Source: Nostoc sp. GT001
GTDB taxonomy: Bacteria; Cyanobacteriota; Cyanobacteriia; Cyanobacteriales; Nostocaceae
Reading direction: 5' to 3'
Length of the DNA: 64,000 nucleotides
NCBI RefSeq assembly: GCF_030382115.1
Contig: NZ_JAUDRJ010000003.1
Coordinates: 3,809,818 to 3,873,817 of the forward strand
Below the pieces are notes generated by a model. That model saw only the letters and a program-made list of their open reading frames with translations, did not search any database and had not been told where the DNA came from. Numbering within the stretch: the first letter of the stretch is position 1; every line of letters begins with the position of its first letter. Of the stretch, positions 54,010-62,059 are shown one piece after another. The position numbers were made by a program, and so were the translations under genes.

Positions 54010-55464
54010 ATGAATTTACCACAAGTTACATTACCTCAACATTCAGACAATCTAACTAAGCTGCTAGCTAAAGCAGGACTTACTAACCAGCAGCAAGAGT
54101 ACTTAGAATATTTTATTAATAGCTACAGCGATCGCACAAAAACATCAAAGCAAATTTCTCAAAATTCTCGCCTATTTTTATCTGATGATAAAAATTTAGG
54201 AGAGTTTAATTTACTCTTGAAAGAAATGTATTATCCCATTGTTGCTAATCGATCTTTTGGTTCCAAAATATGGGATGTAGATGGTAATGAATATGTCGAT
54301 GTAATGATGGGATTGGGAATTAATCTTTTTGGTCATAATCCATCTTTTATTAAAGAGGCTTTAATTACCCAAATGGATAAAGGAATTCAAATCGACCCAC
54401 AATCAGAACTTGTTAGTGAAGTGGCTGAGTTAATTTCTCAACTTACTGGGATGGAACGGGTTTGTTTTAGCAATACAGGTACGGAAGCCGTAATGACTGC
54501 TATTCGCATTGCTAGAGCCGTTACAGGACGTAATAAAATCGTGATATTTTCTGGTTCTTATCATGGTCATTTTGATGGAACTTTAGTTAAAGGTAATAAT
54601 GCAGAAAATAATCAATCTGCAATTCCATTATCACCAGGAGTATTACCAAATTTTGTTAATGATGTTTTGGTGTTAGATTATGCTAACCCAGAATCATTAG
54701 AAATTATCAAAACTCATCAACAAGAATTAGCAGCAGTTTTGGTAGTTCCTGTACAAACAAGTAGACCAGCTTTACAGCCAAAGGAATTTCTGTACCAATT
54801 ACGGGAATTAACACAAGCAACTGAAATTGCTTTAATTTTTGATGAAATGGTTACAGGTTTTCGCATTCATCCTGGTGGCGCACAAGCATATTTTGGTGTA
54901 CAAGCAGACATCGCTACCTACGGAAAAATTGTTGGGGGAGGAATACCCATTGGGATAATTGCTGGAAAAAGTAAATATATGGATGCAATTGATGGTGGTG
55001 TATGGAACTATGGCGATGATTCCTACCCTCAAACCAAAAAAACATTTTTTGCAGGTACTTTTTGTAAACATCCATTAGCAATGGCTGCTGCAAAAGCAGT
55101 ACTCAAATATCTACAAAGTGAAGGTTTATCATTGCATCAGAAATTGAATGAACGTACAACACAATTCGTTACTGATTTGAATAATTATTTTACATCTGAA
55201 AAACTACCGCTAAAAATGGCTAACTTTGGTTCACTATTTGGTTCTGCATCTGTAGAACTTTCTGAAGACAATTCTACTGCTTCAGTTGCTATGAGCTTAT
55301 TAAAATATCATCTGCTTGATAAAGGAGTTCACCTTTTAGGTATTAGCGGTTATTTATCTACAACCCATACAGATGAAGATATCAACTACATTATTCAAGC
55401 TGTTAAAGATAGCGTTGAACAACTGAGGTCTGGAGGTTTTTTACCTCCCCGTCTTTCTGTCTAA
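54010..55464 (+). CDS. Stand-alone class III (glutamate-1-semialdehyde-type) aminotransferase
   Basis: A 484-residue PLP enzyme from ATG 54010 (a TTG at 53980 would add ten residues). It is a clear homologue of the aminotransferase domain of the hybrid protein at 31810-33830. Shared blocks include SGSYHGHFDGT, DYANPESLEI, FDEMVTGFRIHPGG and the PLP Lys in ATYGKIVGGGIPIG. A polar N-terminal extension of about 70 residues precedes the fold. It has no carrier domain of its own. It may aminate the aldehyde produced by the terminal reductase, or act on another carbonyl intermediate. Housekeeping HemL is unlikely because of the neighbours and the extra N-terminus. Confidence 0.85.
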   Translation: MNLPQVTLPQHSDNLTKLLAKAGLTNQQQEYLEYFINSYSDRTKTSKQISQNSRLFLSDDKNLGEFNLLLKEMYYPIVANRSFGSKIWDVDGNEYVDVMMGLGINLFGHNPSFIKEALITQMDKGIQIDPQSELVSEVAELISQLTGMERVCFSNTGTEAVMTAIRIARAVTGRNKIVIFSGSYHGHFDGTLVKGNNAENNQSAIPLSPGVLPNFVNDVLVLDYANPESLEIIKTHQQELAAVLVVPVQTSRPALQPKEFLYQLRELTQATEIALIFDEMVTGFRIHPGGAQAYFGVQADIATYGKIVGGGIPIGIIAGKSKYMDAIDGGVWNYGDDSYPQTKKTFFAGTFCKHPLAMAAAKAVLKYLQSEGLSLHQKLNERTTQFVTDLNNYFTSEKLPLKMANFGSLFGSASVELSEDNSTASVAMSLLKYHLLDKGVHLLGISGYLSTTHTDEDINYIIQAVKDSVEQLRSGGFLPPRLSV

Positions 55465-55502
55465 AGTTTTAGTTGAGTAATAAAAATTGATTGGAGGTAA
55501 CA

Positions 55503-55730
55503 ATGAGTCAAATGACTTCAGAAGATACAACAATTTATAAAGTTGTAGTCAATCATGAGGAACAATATTCTATTTGGCCTGCTGAACGAGAAAATGCTCT
55601 TGGTTGGACAGATGCGGGAAAAAGTGGACTTAAATCAGAATGTCTGGAATACATTAAAGAAGTATGGACTGATATGAGACCTTTAAGTTTGAGAAAACAA
55701 ATGGAAGAGGCTGCTAATAAAAATCGGTAG
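55503..55730 (+). CDS. MbtH-like protein
   Basis: A 75-residue protein with the whole MbtH signature: [42 protein letters not shown] lies five bases before the ATG at 55503. An upstream TTG at 55491 overlaps the ribosome-binding site. MbtH proteins bind and activate A domains, so this is the chaperone-like partner of the NRPS modules and the last gene of the biosynthetic operon, just before a terminator-like hairpin. Confidence 0.95.
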   Translation: MSQMTSEDTTIYKVVVNHEEQYSIWPAERENALGWTDAGKSGLKSECLEYIKEVWTDMRPLSLRKQMEEAANKNR

Positions 55731-55818
55731 TTGAAACATTTTTGAATAATTGACTTGAGGTAATACAAAAATGAATAGTTGGTGAAATTCAGTAAATAAC
55801 TTTTAGTAGAAGATGACC

Positions 55819-55857
55819 AAATCCCTCAGAATTACCGCACAGTATTTTGAGGGATTT
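55819..55857 (+). terminator. Hairpin behind the MbtH gene, probable end of the biosynthetic operon
   Basis: A perfect ten-base stem, AAATCCCTCA / TGAGGGATTT, with a 19-base loop, lies 88 bp after the MbtH stop. The U-rich tract downstream is weak (CTGTTCTTTTCC), so termination is likely but not certain. Confidence 0.45.
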
Positions 55858-56304
55858 ACGATCTGTTCTTTTCCAAAAGGTAAAAAAAGGCTAATGCAAG
55901 TATATTTAAATTCTCTAAAAACCCTAATTAGTATATGCAGCATGGATTTTGCTATAAATTTTCCAGATCGCTCCTAAATATCTAAAGCTTTATTTATACC
56001 AACTAAATACTTTAAACTTCAGTTTGACTAATTTTGTTGGTATTGTTGGCGCTGCTCTGACAATCTTTGGATGCGATCGCCCCATCGCCTCTACCACTGT
56101 GTAAAAAAGAGCGATCGCATCCAGCAGTGCTTATAACTAATCCACCTGGACGATGTACATATAATTCTTTGTTTGTATAAAAATGTATACAAACTTTTAT
56201 GATACCAATAAAAAAAATGATTTAACATACGCCTAATGATAGATAGATTTTATTAAACGAATAGTTTAGATTTGTAACAAGTTACACAGAACTAGGTAAA
56301 ACAC
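55858..56304. other. Intergenic region before the fasciclin gene
   Basis: No gene is seen in this 447-bp stretch. It holds two GCGATCGC-type octamers about 40 bp apart (around 56075 and 56110) and the 24-base inverted repeat described at 56171. The promoter of the fasciclin gene must lie in its right part. Confidence 0.5.
56171..56194. promoter_or_regulatory. Inverted repeat, possible operator upstream of the fasciclin gene
   Basis: GTTTGTATA and TATACAAAC form perfect nine-base arms around six bases. No U-run follows in either direction and it lies about 110 bp before the start codon, so an operator for a dimeric regulator is more plausible than a terminator. The regulator is unknown. Confidence 0.35.
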
Positions 56305-56706
56305 ATGGCCAACATAATTGACACTGCTACCAACAATGGTTCTTTCAAGACACTAGTTGCAGCAATCCAAGCGGCTGGTCTGGTAGATACACTTAAAGGC
56401 GCAGGCCCATTCACTGTCTTCGCACCCACTGACGAAGCGTTTAGCAAGCTTCCTGCTGGTACTGTAGACGCATTATTGAAAGATCCTGCAAAGCTCAAGA
56501 AAATCTTGACCTATCATGTTGTTTCAGGCAAGGTACTTGCTGCTGATGTAGTTAAGCTGAAGACAGCTAAAACAGTTGAAGGTTCAGATGTAAAAATTGA
56601 CGCTTCTAATGGCGTTAAGATCAATGATGCAACAGTTGCAACAGCAGATGTTGCTGCTGATAACGGTGTCATCCACGTCATTGACACAGTTTTGATTCCT
56701 GCATAA
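56305..56706 (+). CDS. Fasciclin (FAS1) domain protein
   Basis: A 133-residue single-domain protein showing the two conserved FAS1 blocks: [15 protein letters not shown] (H1 region) and, at the end, [13 protein letters not shown] (H2 region), with YHVV between them. FAS1 domains mediate adhesion or surface association. This copy has no recognisable signal peptide. It is monocistronic with a strong terminator. Base composition is less AT-rich than the siderophore genes, in line with a well-expressed gene. Confidence 0.93.
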   Translation: MANIIDTATNNGSFKTLVAAIQAAGLVDTLKGAGPFTVFAPTDEAFSKLPAGTVDALLKDPAKLKKILTYHVVSGKVLAADVVKLKTAKTVEGSDVKIDASNGVKINDATVATADVAADNGVIHVIDTVLIPA

Positions 56707-56812
56707 CCAAACGTCAGAATAGTGAATGCTATTTCTGGGGTGATGACTATCTATAGTCGTTTCTTCATTACAGTCTGGTTGAATGTTTTTTAGTAAACAT
56801 CAACTACCAACA

Positions 56813-56850
56813 AATCCATCTAGATCCTGTCTAGATGGATTTATTGTTTT
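56813..56850 (+). terminator. Rho-independent terminator after the fasciclin gene
   Basis: A perfect twelve-base stem (AATCCATCTAGA / TCTAGATGGATT) with a five-base loop is followed by TTATTGTTTT. It lies 107 bp behind the fasciclin stop and 49 bp from the convergent sfsA end, so it may serve both genes. Confidence 0.85.
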
Positions 56851-56898
56851 ATGCATGTAGAAACGTTGCAATTGCTAGTTTCTTTTAATTAGCTTTAA

Positions 56899-57624
56899 TC
56901 AAATTTTTAGTTTTGCCAAACCCAAATAACGGATACCTTCGGGGGAAATGTCAAAACGGCAAGGTAAGACTTCTAAACCGAGAGCGATCGCATCCCGCAA
57001 TAATTTACCATATATAGGATCTGTGCGATCGCCAGGGGAAAACTCGATGCAATCACCGCGATTGATAAAGTAAAGCATCACTGCACGAGTCAAAGGTAAC
57101 AGCGCCATCAGTTCTCGCAAGTGCTTTTGCCCTCTTGTAGTCTCCGTGTCAGGAAATAAAGCTAATCTTCCTTCTGACAAAGTTGTATTTTTCACTTCTA
57201 AATAAATCGGGCGTTCCTCATCACTCCCCGTCAAGAAAAAATCCACTCGACTTTTTTTATCTAACCCATAAACTACCTCGCCCTTGATTTGGCTGTAGTC
57301 GCCCAATTCTGGAAAAAGATGTTTCGCCAAAGCTATCTTTACCACCCGATTGGGCAAAAAAGTATTTATGCCTACCCAAGTCGGCTCATTGTCATGTACC
57401 TGAATTAGTTCTAGAGTGTAAGCCAATTTGCGGTTAAGATTATCGCTTTTGGAAACCTGTACTGCACTTAGAGGTGTCGATACTCCAGTCATTGGCCCTG
57501 TATTAGGACAGTGTGCTGTCACTATTTCGCCAGAAGTAAGTTGAACGTCAGCAAAAAACCGCTTGTAACGCTTGAGTAGAATACCGGGATACAAAGGTGG
57601 GTACTTGTAAAGCCAATCTATCAT
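56899..57624 (-). CDS. sfsA: Sugar fermentation stimulation protein homologue SfsA
   Basis: A 241-residue protein of the usual SfsA length with the family blocks FFADVQL, AHCPNTGPMTG, SRVDFFL, IYLEVKNTTL and FPDTETTRGQKHL, where the acidic and Lys residues form the nuclease-like active site. The start at 57624 is chosen because AAGG lies upstream and the protein then begins with MIDWLYKYPPLYPG as in relatives. A longer frame starts at 57681. SfsA was named as a putative DNA-binding activator of sugar genes in E. coli. Its role in cyanobacteria is unclear. It is unrelated to the siderophore cluster. Confidence 0.95.
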   Translation of the reverse strand: MIDWLYKYPPLYPGILLKRYKRFFADVQLTSGEIVTAHCPNTGPMTGVSTPLSAVQVSKSDNLNRKLAYTLELIQVHDNEPTWVGINTFLPNRVVKIALAKHLFPELGDYSQIKGEVVYGLDKKSRVDFFLTGSDEERPIYLEVKNTTLSEGRLALFPDTETTRGQKHLRELMALLPLTRAVMLYFINRGDCIEFSPGDRTDPIYGKLLRDAIALGLEVLPCRFDISPEGIRYLGLAKLKI

Positions 57625-57863
57625 TATGGAACCTTGTTGCTGTTTGTAAATATACGTCGATTCTTTGCCCACCAAATCCATATCTGCAAATCTTTTCAGC
57701 AGCTACTCCGCCCTGCGACAGCATTTGAGTAACTTTACATATCATGGATTGTCAATTTTTGTAGTTAAATTGACAACATAGTAATAAAAAGTAGCATATA
57801 CTAAGTATTACAAGTCTCCCATAAGAATCTGGGAAAATTTCAACGTGCAAGGAGGTAAATCCT

Positions 57864-58532
57864 ATGCAAAAAGTGTGGACAGCAACGGAATTAGAATATG
57901 CTTTTCTATTTACTCTTAGAAAGGTAAATTCTATCAGTCTAGAAGGTTTTAAGGCATTTTTTAATAATATGCCTCTTGACCCTTATATCAAAAACAATTA
58001 TCGTTCTAGAAGATTATCTCGGTTCACAGTCTCTGGAAATGAGTTAATCAAATTACCTCATGGCGTCTTCTTTCAAAGTAAAGAGTATAATCGATTAGCG
58101 GGTGATATCAAAAGAGAGTTTGCAGAATTAGATGATGCACTCATAGAACTTGATATTTTCAAAAATCTTGTTTTAGCATTTAGCGATTCTTGTAAACTTC
58201 ATCCTGAAGCTGAAATCGGAGTTCATCAAATTAGAATTAGTTGTTCTCCAGATAATTTTGGTAATCCAGCACCAGAAGGTATCCATCAAGATGGCACTGA
58301 TTTTATTGGCATATTCTCAGTAGATAGAGAGAATATTCAGGGTGGAGAAACACATCTGTATACTGCCAAAAAAGAAAAGCCTGTATTTAGCAAAATTCTC
58401 AATCCGGGAGAACTACTATTAGTTAATGACCATGAGTTTTTCCACTATGCCAATCCTATAAAACCACAAACTGAGGCTCAAGGAAATTGGGATGTTTTTG
58501 TTCTGACTTCTCCCAGCTTGCTTTCAGATTAA
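57864..58532 (+). CDS. 2OG-Fe dioxygenase family protein (amino-acid hydroxylase type)
   Basis: A 222-residue protein with a near-ideal AAGGAGG upstream of its ATG. It has the pattern of the 2OG-Fe dioxygenase family that includes free-amino-acid hydroxylases such as isoleucine 4-hydroxylase. Seen are HQIRISC, GIHQDGTDFIG (iron ligands His and Asp), GGETHLY, LLVNDHEFFHYANPI (distal His) and WDVFVLTSPS at the C-terminus. It stands alone between sfsA and a strong terminator, 2.1 kb past the MbtH gene. It could supply a hydroxylated amino acid for the siderophore, but its separation from the operon leaves this open. Confidence 0.82.
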   Translation: MQKVWTATELEYAFLFTLRKVNSISLEGFKAFFNNMPLDPYIKNNYRSRRLSRFTVSGNELIKLPHGVFFQSKEYNRLAGDIKREFAELDDALIELDIFKNLVLAFSDSCKLHPEAEIGVHQIRISCSPDNFGNPAPEGIHQDGTDFIGIFSVDRENIQGGETHLYTAKKEKPVFSKILNPGELLLVNDHEFFHYANPIKPQTEAQGNWDVFVLTSPSLLSD

Positions 58533-58604
58533 TTTTATTGGGATAATTCGTTTCTTAAATTCTGAATTCTAGTTAACCGTAAATATTTTACAATCTACGA
58601 GATA

Positions 58605-58639
58605 TGGGGAATTGAATGTAGTCATTTCCCCAATTTTTT
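58605..58639 (+). terminator. Rho-independent terminator after the 2OG-Fe dioxygenase gene
   Basis: The stem TGGGGAA / TTCCCCA (58605-58611 and 58626-58632) is followed by a run of six T. It lies 73 bp after the stop. The rest of the gap up to 58934 shows no gene or clear motif. Confidence 0.8.
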
Positions 58640-58934
58640 ATGAGGAATTGGGCAGAATCTAGCTGACAATGGTTTATTAAACTTGATGGCTCAAGTTTAA
58701 TACATAGGCATAAACTGCTGAATCATTACACAAATTTTATTAGTGATATTTTCACTAAACTGAACTCCAAAATCTGGATGTGTACAATATTCCATTTATC
58801 AAAACTTAAGGTAGTGTGTTGTTTTTATTTCACAAAAAGTATGAAATATACTTAAAATATGAAGGCGAGTACATAGATTAGGCTACAAACAAGCCTGCTG
58901 AAATTCAATGAACTGAATCAACCAAACAAATGCC

Positions 58935-60203
58935 ATGAATGACGAATTTTACAATAGGGGATTGGAAAAGGCTAGGCGAAAAGATTACGCGGGAGCAATT
59001 GAGGAATTTAACCATGCTTTACAACTGACACCTTACTTTAGCGAAGCTTATTTGCAACGGGGTTTAGCACATTATGACTCAGGCGCAATTCTGAAAGCTG
59101 TTTCAGATTATACCGAAGCCCTGAAGCTGAATCCTGACAGTGTAGAGGCATATTATTGTCGGGGATTGGCTAGGGTAGCGCTGAAAAATTTATCGGGGGC
59201 GCTAGATGATGTTGAACGTGCGATTCGTCTCAATCTCAATTATGCTGCTGCTTATAATCTGCGGGGAATGGTGCGGCGCAAACAGGGTTATATTCAAGAT
59301 GCGATCGCTAACTTTAAAAAGGCTGCACAATTATATCTAGAGCAACAAGACAAAGAGAATTGTCGTCTGTCTTTGGAACGAATTAAACAGCTACAACCAC
59401 AAGAATTACCTGCCCTTCAGGAATCGCGTTCCAGCAATACGCCAATTTTATCCACCAATGATTATTTTACGCAATTATTAGAAAAGGCTGAAAAGGGAGA
59501 TACCCAAGAAGCACTCGCCGATTTAAACTGGGTATTAAAAGCCGATCCGCAAGATGCCCAAGCTTACTGCTGTCGTGGGGTTGTGCATTATAAAATGGGT
59601 AATTATCGAGAAGCGATCGCAGATTTTAATCAAGCATTACGACTAAATTTTCAAGATGCCATTGTCTATCGCAACCGAGGTAAAGCCCGTTCAGTCTTGG
59701 GAGATCATCAAGGTGCGATCGCGGATCTTAACCAAGCAGTCCAGATGCAACCCGAAGATGTCTTAGTTTATATTGCCAGAGGTAATGTCTATCGGGCAAT
59801 GGGTAATTATCTCGGTGCAATTCAAGATTACACCCAAGCGCTGCAAATTAATTCTGATGAGGCTCAAGCTTACTACAATCGCGGCATTGCTTATACTTGC
59901 TTAGAAGAAATACAAAACGCCGTAGAAGATTATCAACGGGCGGGGAGTATCTTTTGCGAACAAGAAGACTGGGAAAATTATCAACAAGTCTTAAATAGCC
60001 TAGAAAAAATTCAGAAATTTAGTCCAGAGTCAAAAAAGCAAAAATATCACCTGCTACGTCAGCGACTTTTACGAATGGTTGGGGGATACTGGGAAATTGC
60101 CGAACGATTGATTCAGCAAAACAAAGATTATCATCCTGGGATGTCAGACGAGTGGTATTTGCAAAAAGTGATTGATGATTTAGAACGCGATCGCAATAGA
60201 TAA
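58935..60203 (+). CDS. Tetratricopeptide (TPR) repeat protein
   Basis: A 422-residue protein made of 34-residue repeats with the pattern AYxxRGxAxxxxGxxxxAIxDxxxALxLxP. Four repeats fill about residues 1-136, a linker follows near 137-185, and four to five more repeats fill about 186-335. A helical, charged C-terminal part (EIAERLIQQNKDYHPGMSDEW) is not of TPR type. There is no signal peptide. TPR arrays bind partner proteins, and the partner here is unknown. It is monocistronic. Confidence 0.9.
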   Translation: MNDEFYNRGLEKARRKDYAGAIEEFNHALQLTPYFSEAYLQRGLAHYDSGAILKAVSDYTEALKLNPDSVEAYYCRGLARVALKNLSGALDDVERAIRLNLNYAAAYNLRGMVRRKQGYIQDAIANFKKAAQLYLEQQDKENCRLSLERIKQLQPQELPALQESRSSNTPILSTNDYFTQLLEKAEKGDTQEALADLNWVLKADPQDAQAYCCRGVVHYKMGNYREAIADFNQALRLNFQDAIVYRNRGKARSVLGDHQGAIADLNQAVQMQPEDVLVYIARGNVYRAMGNYLGAIQDYTQALQINSDEAQAYYNRGIAYTCLEEIQNAVEDYQRAGSIFCEQEDWENYQQVLNSLEKIQKFSPESKKQKYHLLRQRLLRMVGGYWEIAERLIQQNKDYHPGMSDEWYLQKVIDDLERDRNR

Positions 60204-60218
60204 AATTTGAAGAAGAAT

Positions 60219-60372
60219 GCAGAATTCAGAATCAAGACGCTTGTTCGCCCTTGGGAGAAGACTCGCTTTCCGCCAGTCATACAGAATACCCAACTGAATT
60301 CTGACTCACCTCTCCTGCCGGAGACGCTGCGCGAACGACTGCGCTCGGCGACCACCTGACTCCTGAATTCTG
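60219..60372. repeat. Palindromic intergenic repeat block
   Basis: CAGAATTCAG at the left end (60219-60228) is the exact inverse of CTGAATTCTG at the right end (60363-60372). Inside are further copies of GAATTCTGACTC and a GC-rich core (GGAGACGCTGCGCGAACG, about 60320-60337) of a type widely repeated in Nostoc genomes. No gene is seen. It looks like nested short repeats rather than a single element. Confidence 0.55.
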
Positions 60373-60390
60373 TTCGATAAATGCCACTAA

Positions 60391-60427
60391 AAACGTAAAA
60401 TCACCCGTACATTATTGATACGGGTGA
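60391..60427 (-). terminator. Rho-independent terminator of the PEP-CTERM gene
   Basis: A perfect nine-base stem (TCACCCGTA / TACGGGTGA, 60401-60427) is followed on the minus strand by TTTTACGTTTTT. It lies about 65 bp behind the stop codon at 60494. Confidence 0.75.
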
Positions 60428-60493
60428 AAATGCGATCGCTTGTTATTTTCCAATCAAACTAAATACACCTTATATTTAGCACCGTTTCAAAGT

Positions 60494-61342
60494 TTAGTTA
60501 GAAGTGCGGCTTTGACGGCGACGGCGCAATCCAAACATACTAACTGCTCCCACGGCAAACATTGATAGAGTTACAGATGGTTCAGGAACGGTAGCACCAA
60601 TTAACGCTCTAACATTTGCCTCACCGATATCAAGAACGACGACAACATCATTAAAGTCGCGATCAGAACCTTCGTTCCACTTACCAGTTGCAGAATCTAC
60701 CCCTGAAGCGTATAAACCTCCGTATAAATCCTCGAATGCCAGGAGGATGTAGTTGTTGTAAGCATAAGCAACTGTGTGCTGTAGTCCGTCAGCGTTAGAA
60801 GCAGTATCAGTACCAAAGATATTGGCAGAGGTACCACGGTTCAAACCATCAGCTCTTAACCAGAAGTCAAGTTGAGTACCTGCGGTAACATTACCAACTT
60901 TGACCCCATCACCTAGTTTTAATGCGTTACCACCCCAGTCACCACTAACACATCCATTTCCTTGACAGGAAATATCATTAAAAAGCAGCCCAGACTTGTT
61001 AGTAGTTCCTGTAGCTTCAAAGGCTAACTGGTTTCTATAACCTGCACCCTCATTGATAAAGTAAACAGAAACATCGTGGTCGTATTTTAGGTTTAATTTA
61101 TTGGGGTCTAATTTAAATTGTCCGCTGTTTGGAAGGGCAACACTTTCTGCTTGGACAAATTGTTGAAAAGGAGCGTCGTTAAAACCAGTTTGAGACTTAT
61201 TATATACAGTTGGTTGAGTCCAAGAACTATTCCAATTAAAATCAGCAGCAGATGCAGTTTCTACTTTGGAAACTAATCCGGTTAATGTAGCTGTAGCAGC
61301 AATCAAGGCAGTGAATAAATTAAGTTTCATATTATGAGCCAT
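60494..61342 (-). CDS. PEP-CTERM sorting domain protein with DUF4114-like region
   Basis: A 282-residue exported protein: N-terminal signal peptide (LFTALIAATATLTGLVS, ending near SAADF), a secreted body with SDRDFNDVVVVLDI (the acidic motif of DUF4114-type domains) and the C-terminal sorting signal VPEPS, a hydrophobic helix and RRRRQ. PEP-CTERM proteins are cleaved and anchored by exosortase during export and are commonly linked to extracellular polysaccharide. The start could be M1 (61342) or M5 (61330). Neither has a strong ribosome-binding site. Confidence 0.92.
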   Translation of the reverse strand: MAHNMKLNLFTALIAATATLTGLVSKVETASAADFNWNSSWTQPTVYNKSQTGFNDAPFQQFVQAESVALPNSGQFKLDPNKLNLKYDHDVSVYFINEGAGYRNQLAFEATGTTNKSGLLFNDISCQGNGCVSGDWGGNALKLGDGVKVGNVTAGTQLDFWLRADGLNRGTSANIFGTDTASNADGLQHTVAYAYNNYILLAFEDLYGGLYASGVDSATGKWNEGSDRDFNDVVVVLDIGEANVRALIGATVPEPSVTLSMFAVGAVSMFGLRRRRQSRTSN

Positions 61343-62059
61343 TAAGTAGGAAAGACAATTTAGATAATGCTTTTTGAGCAGATATCTCTCTTCAGTTGTC
61401 TCTTACTTCTAACAGCTAGACTTCTGCAACGTCAATCTGTTTATTTACTTTTGCTAGGATATTTAAATAGCTCTTTATCTAAAGTATTTTTACGGGAAAA
61501 AGATATTTTAAATCTGGTAGTACACTGTTATTAGTACTTAGTAATTAAACTTATACATGATTAAAAATTAATGAATAATATATACTTTTTATAAAGATCA
61601 GATATGCAATTCCTATAGTGAAAAGCTAAAAGCTTAATCTATAGGAGTTTTTATTTAAATGAGGTAGATAAGTAATGGTGTGCCGTCATCCGTATCAACT
61701 AAGCCTTGGCTCAGTTAATACGCTGCTATACAAATAGAGATAATCTCCGTACTTACGTTGGGAAACGTAGTAATCTATCAAATCAATGAAACCTGGGTAA
61801 ATAAGTTTAGTCTTTGTTTTAAGCGCTAAAGTGTTTACTACGTACTACGCTTTAGTTGACTTGATTAACTAGCAGTAGTCTATCAAAATCGACTTCGGTA
61901 TCGTCAGAATCTAGAAGTTATGCCGAGGATGGGAGACAATTTAAGGGGGTTGTACCTTAAAATGACAGTCTTTGCTTAGGCTTGATGAATATCTTTTAAG
62001 GTTAAAATAATCAAGCTTTTCCAGAGCTATATTCCCCCTTTCACAGATAAAATCTATAT
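61343..62059. other. Long intergenic region between the PEP-CTERM gene and argS
   Basis: This 717-bp stretch without a gene begins with the divergent promoter side of the PEP-CTERM gene. Next comes the hairpin at 61609-61654. From about 61680 to 61965 the sequence is less AT-rich and contains several complementary pairs: TACGTT/AACGTA near 61755, CTAAAGTG/CGCTTTAG near 61826-61855 and TTTAAGG/CCTTAAA at about 61939-61961. This could be a structured RNA or a long leader of argS. I do not recognise a known RNA family. Confidence 0.4.
61609..61654 (+). terminator. Terminator-like hairpin without an upstream protein gene
   Basis: AATTCCTATAG (61609-61618) pairs with CTATAGGAGTT (61639-61649) with one mismatch pair. 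The loop contains a second small stem (AGCT/AGCT), and TTTTTATTT follows. In the plus direction there is no gene between it and the TPR gene 1.4 kb away, so it may end a small RNA. Confidence 0.4.

Noticed and set aside
56060..56125. Paired GCGATCGC octamers as a specific operator
   Set aside because: These octamers occur throughout the window, also within genes, as the general HIP1 feature of cyanobacterial DNA.
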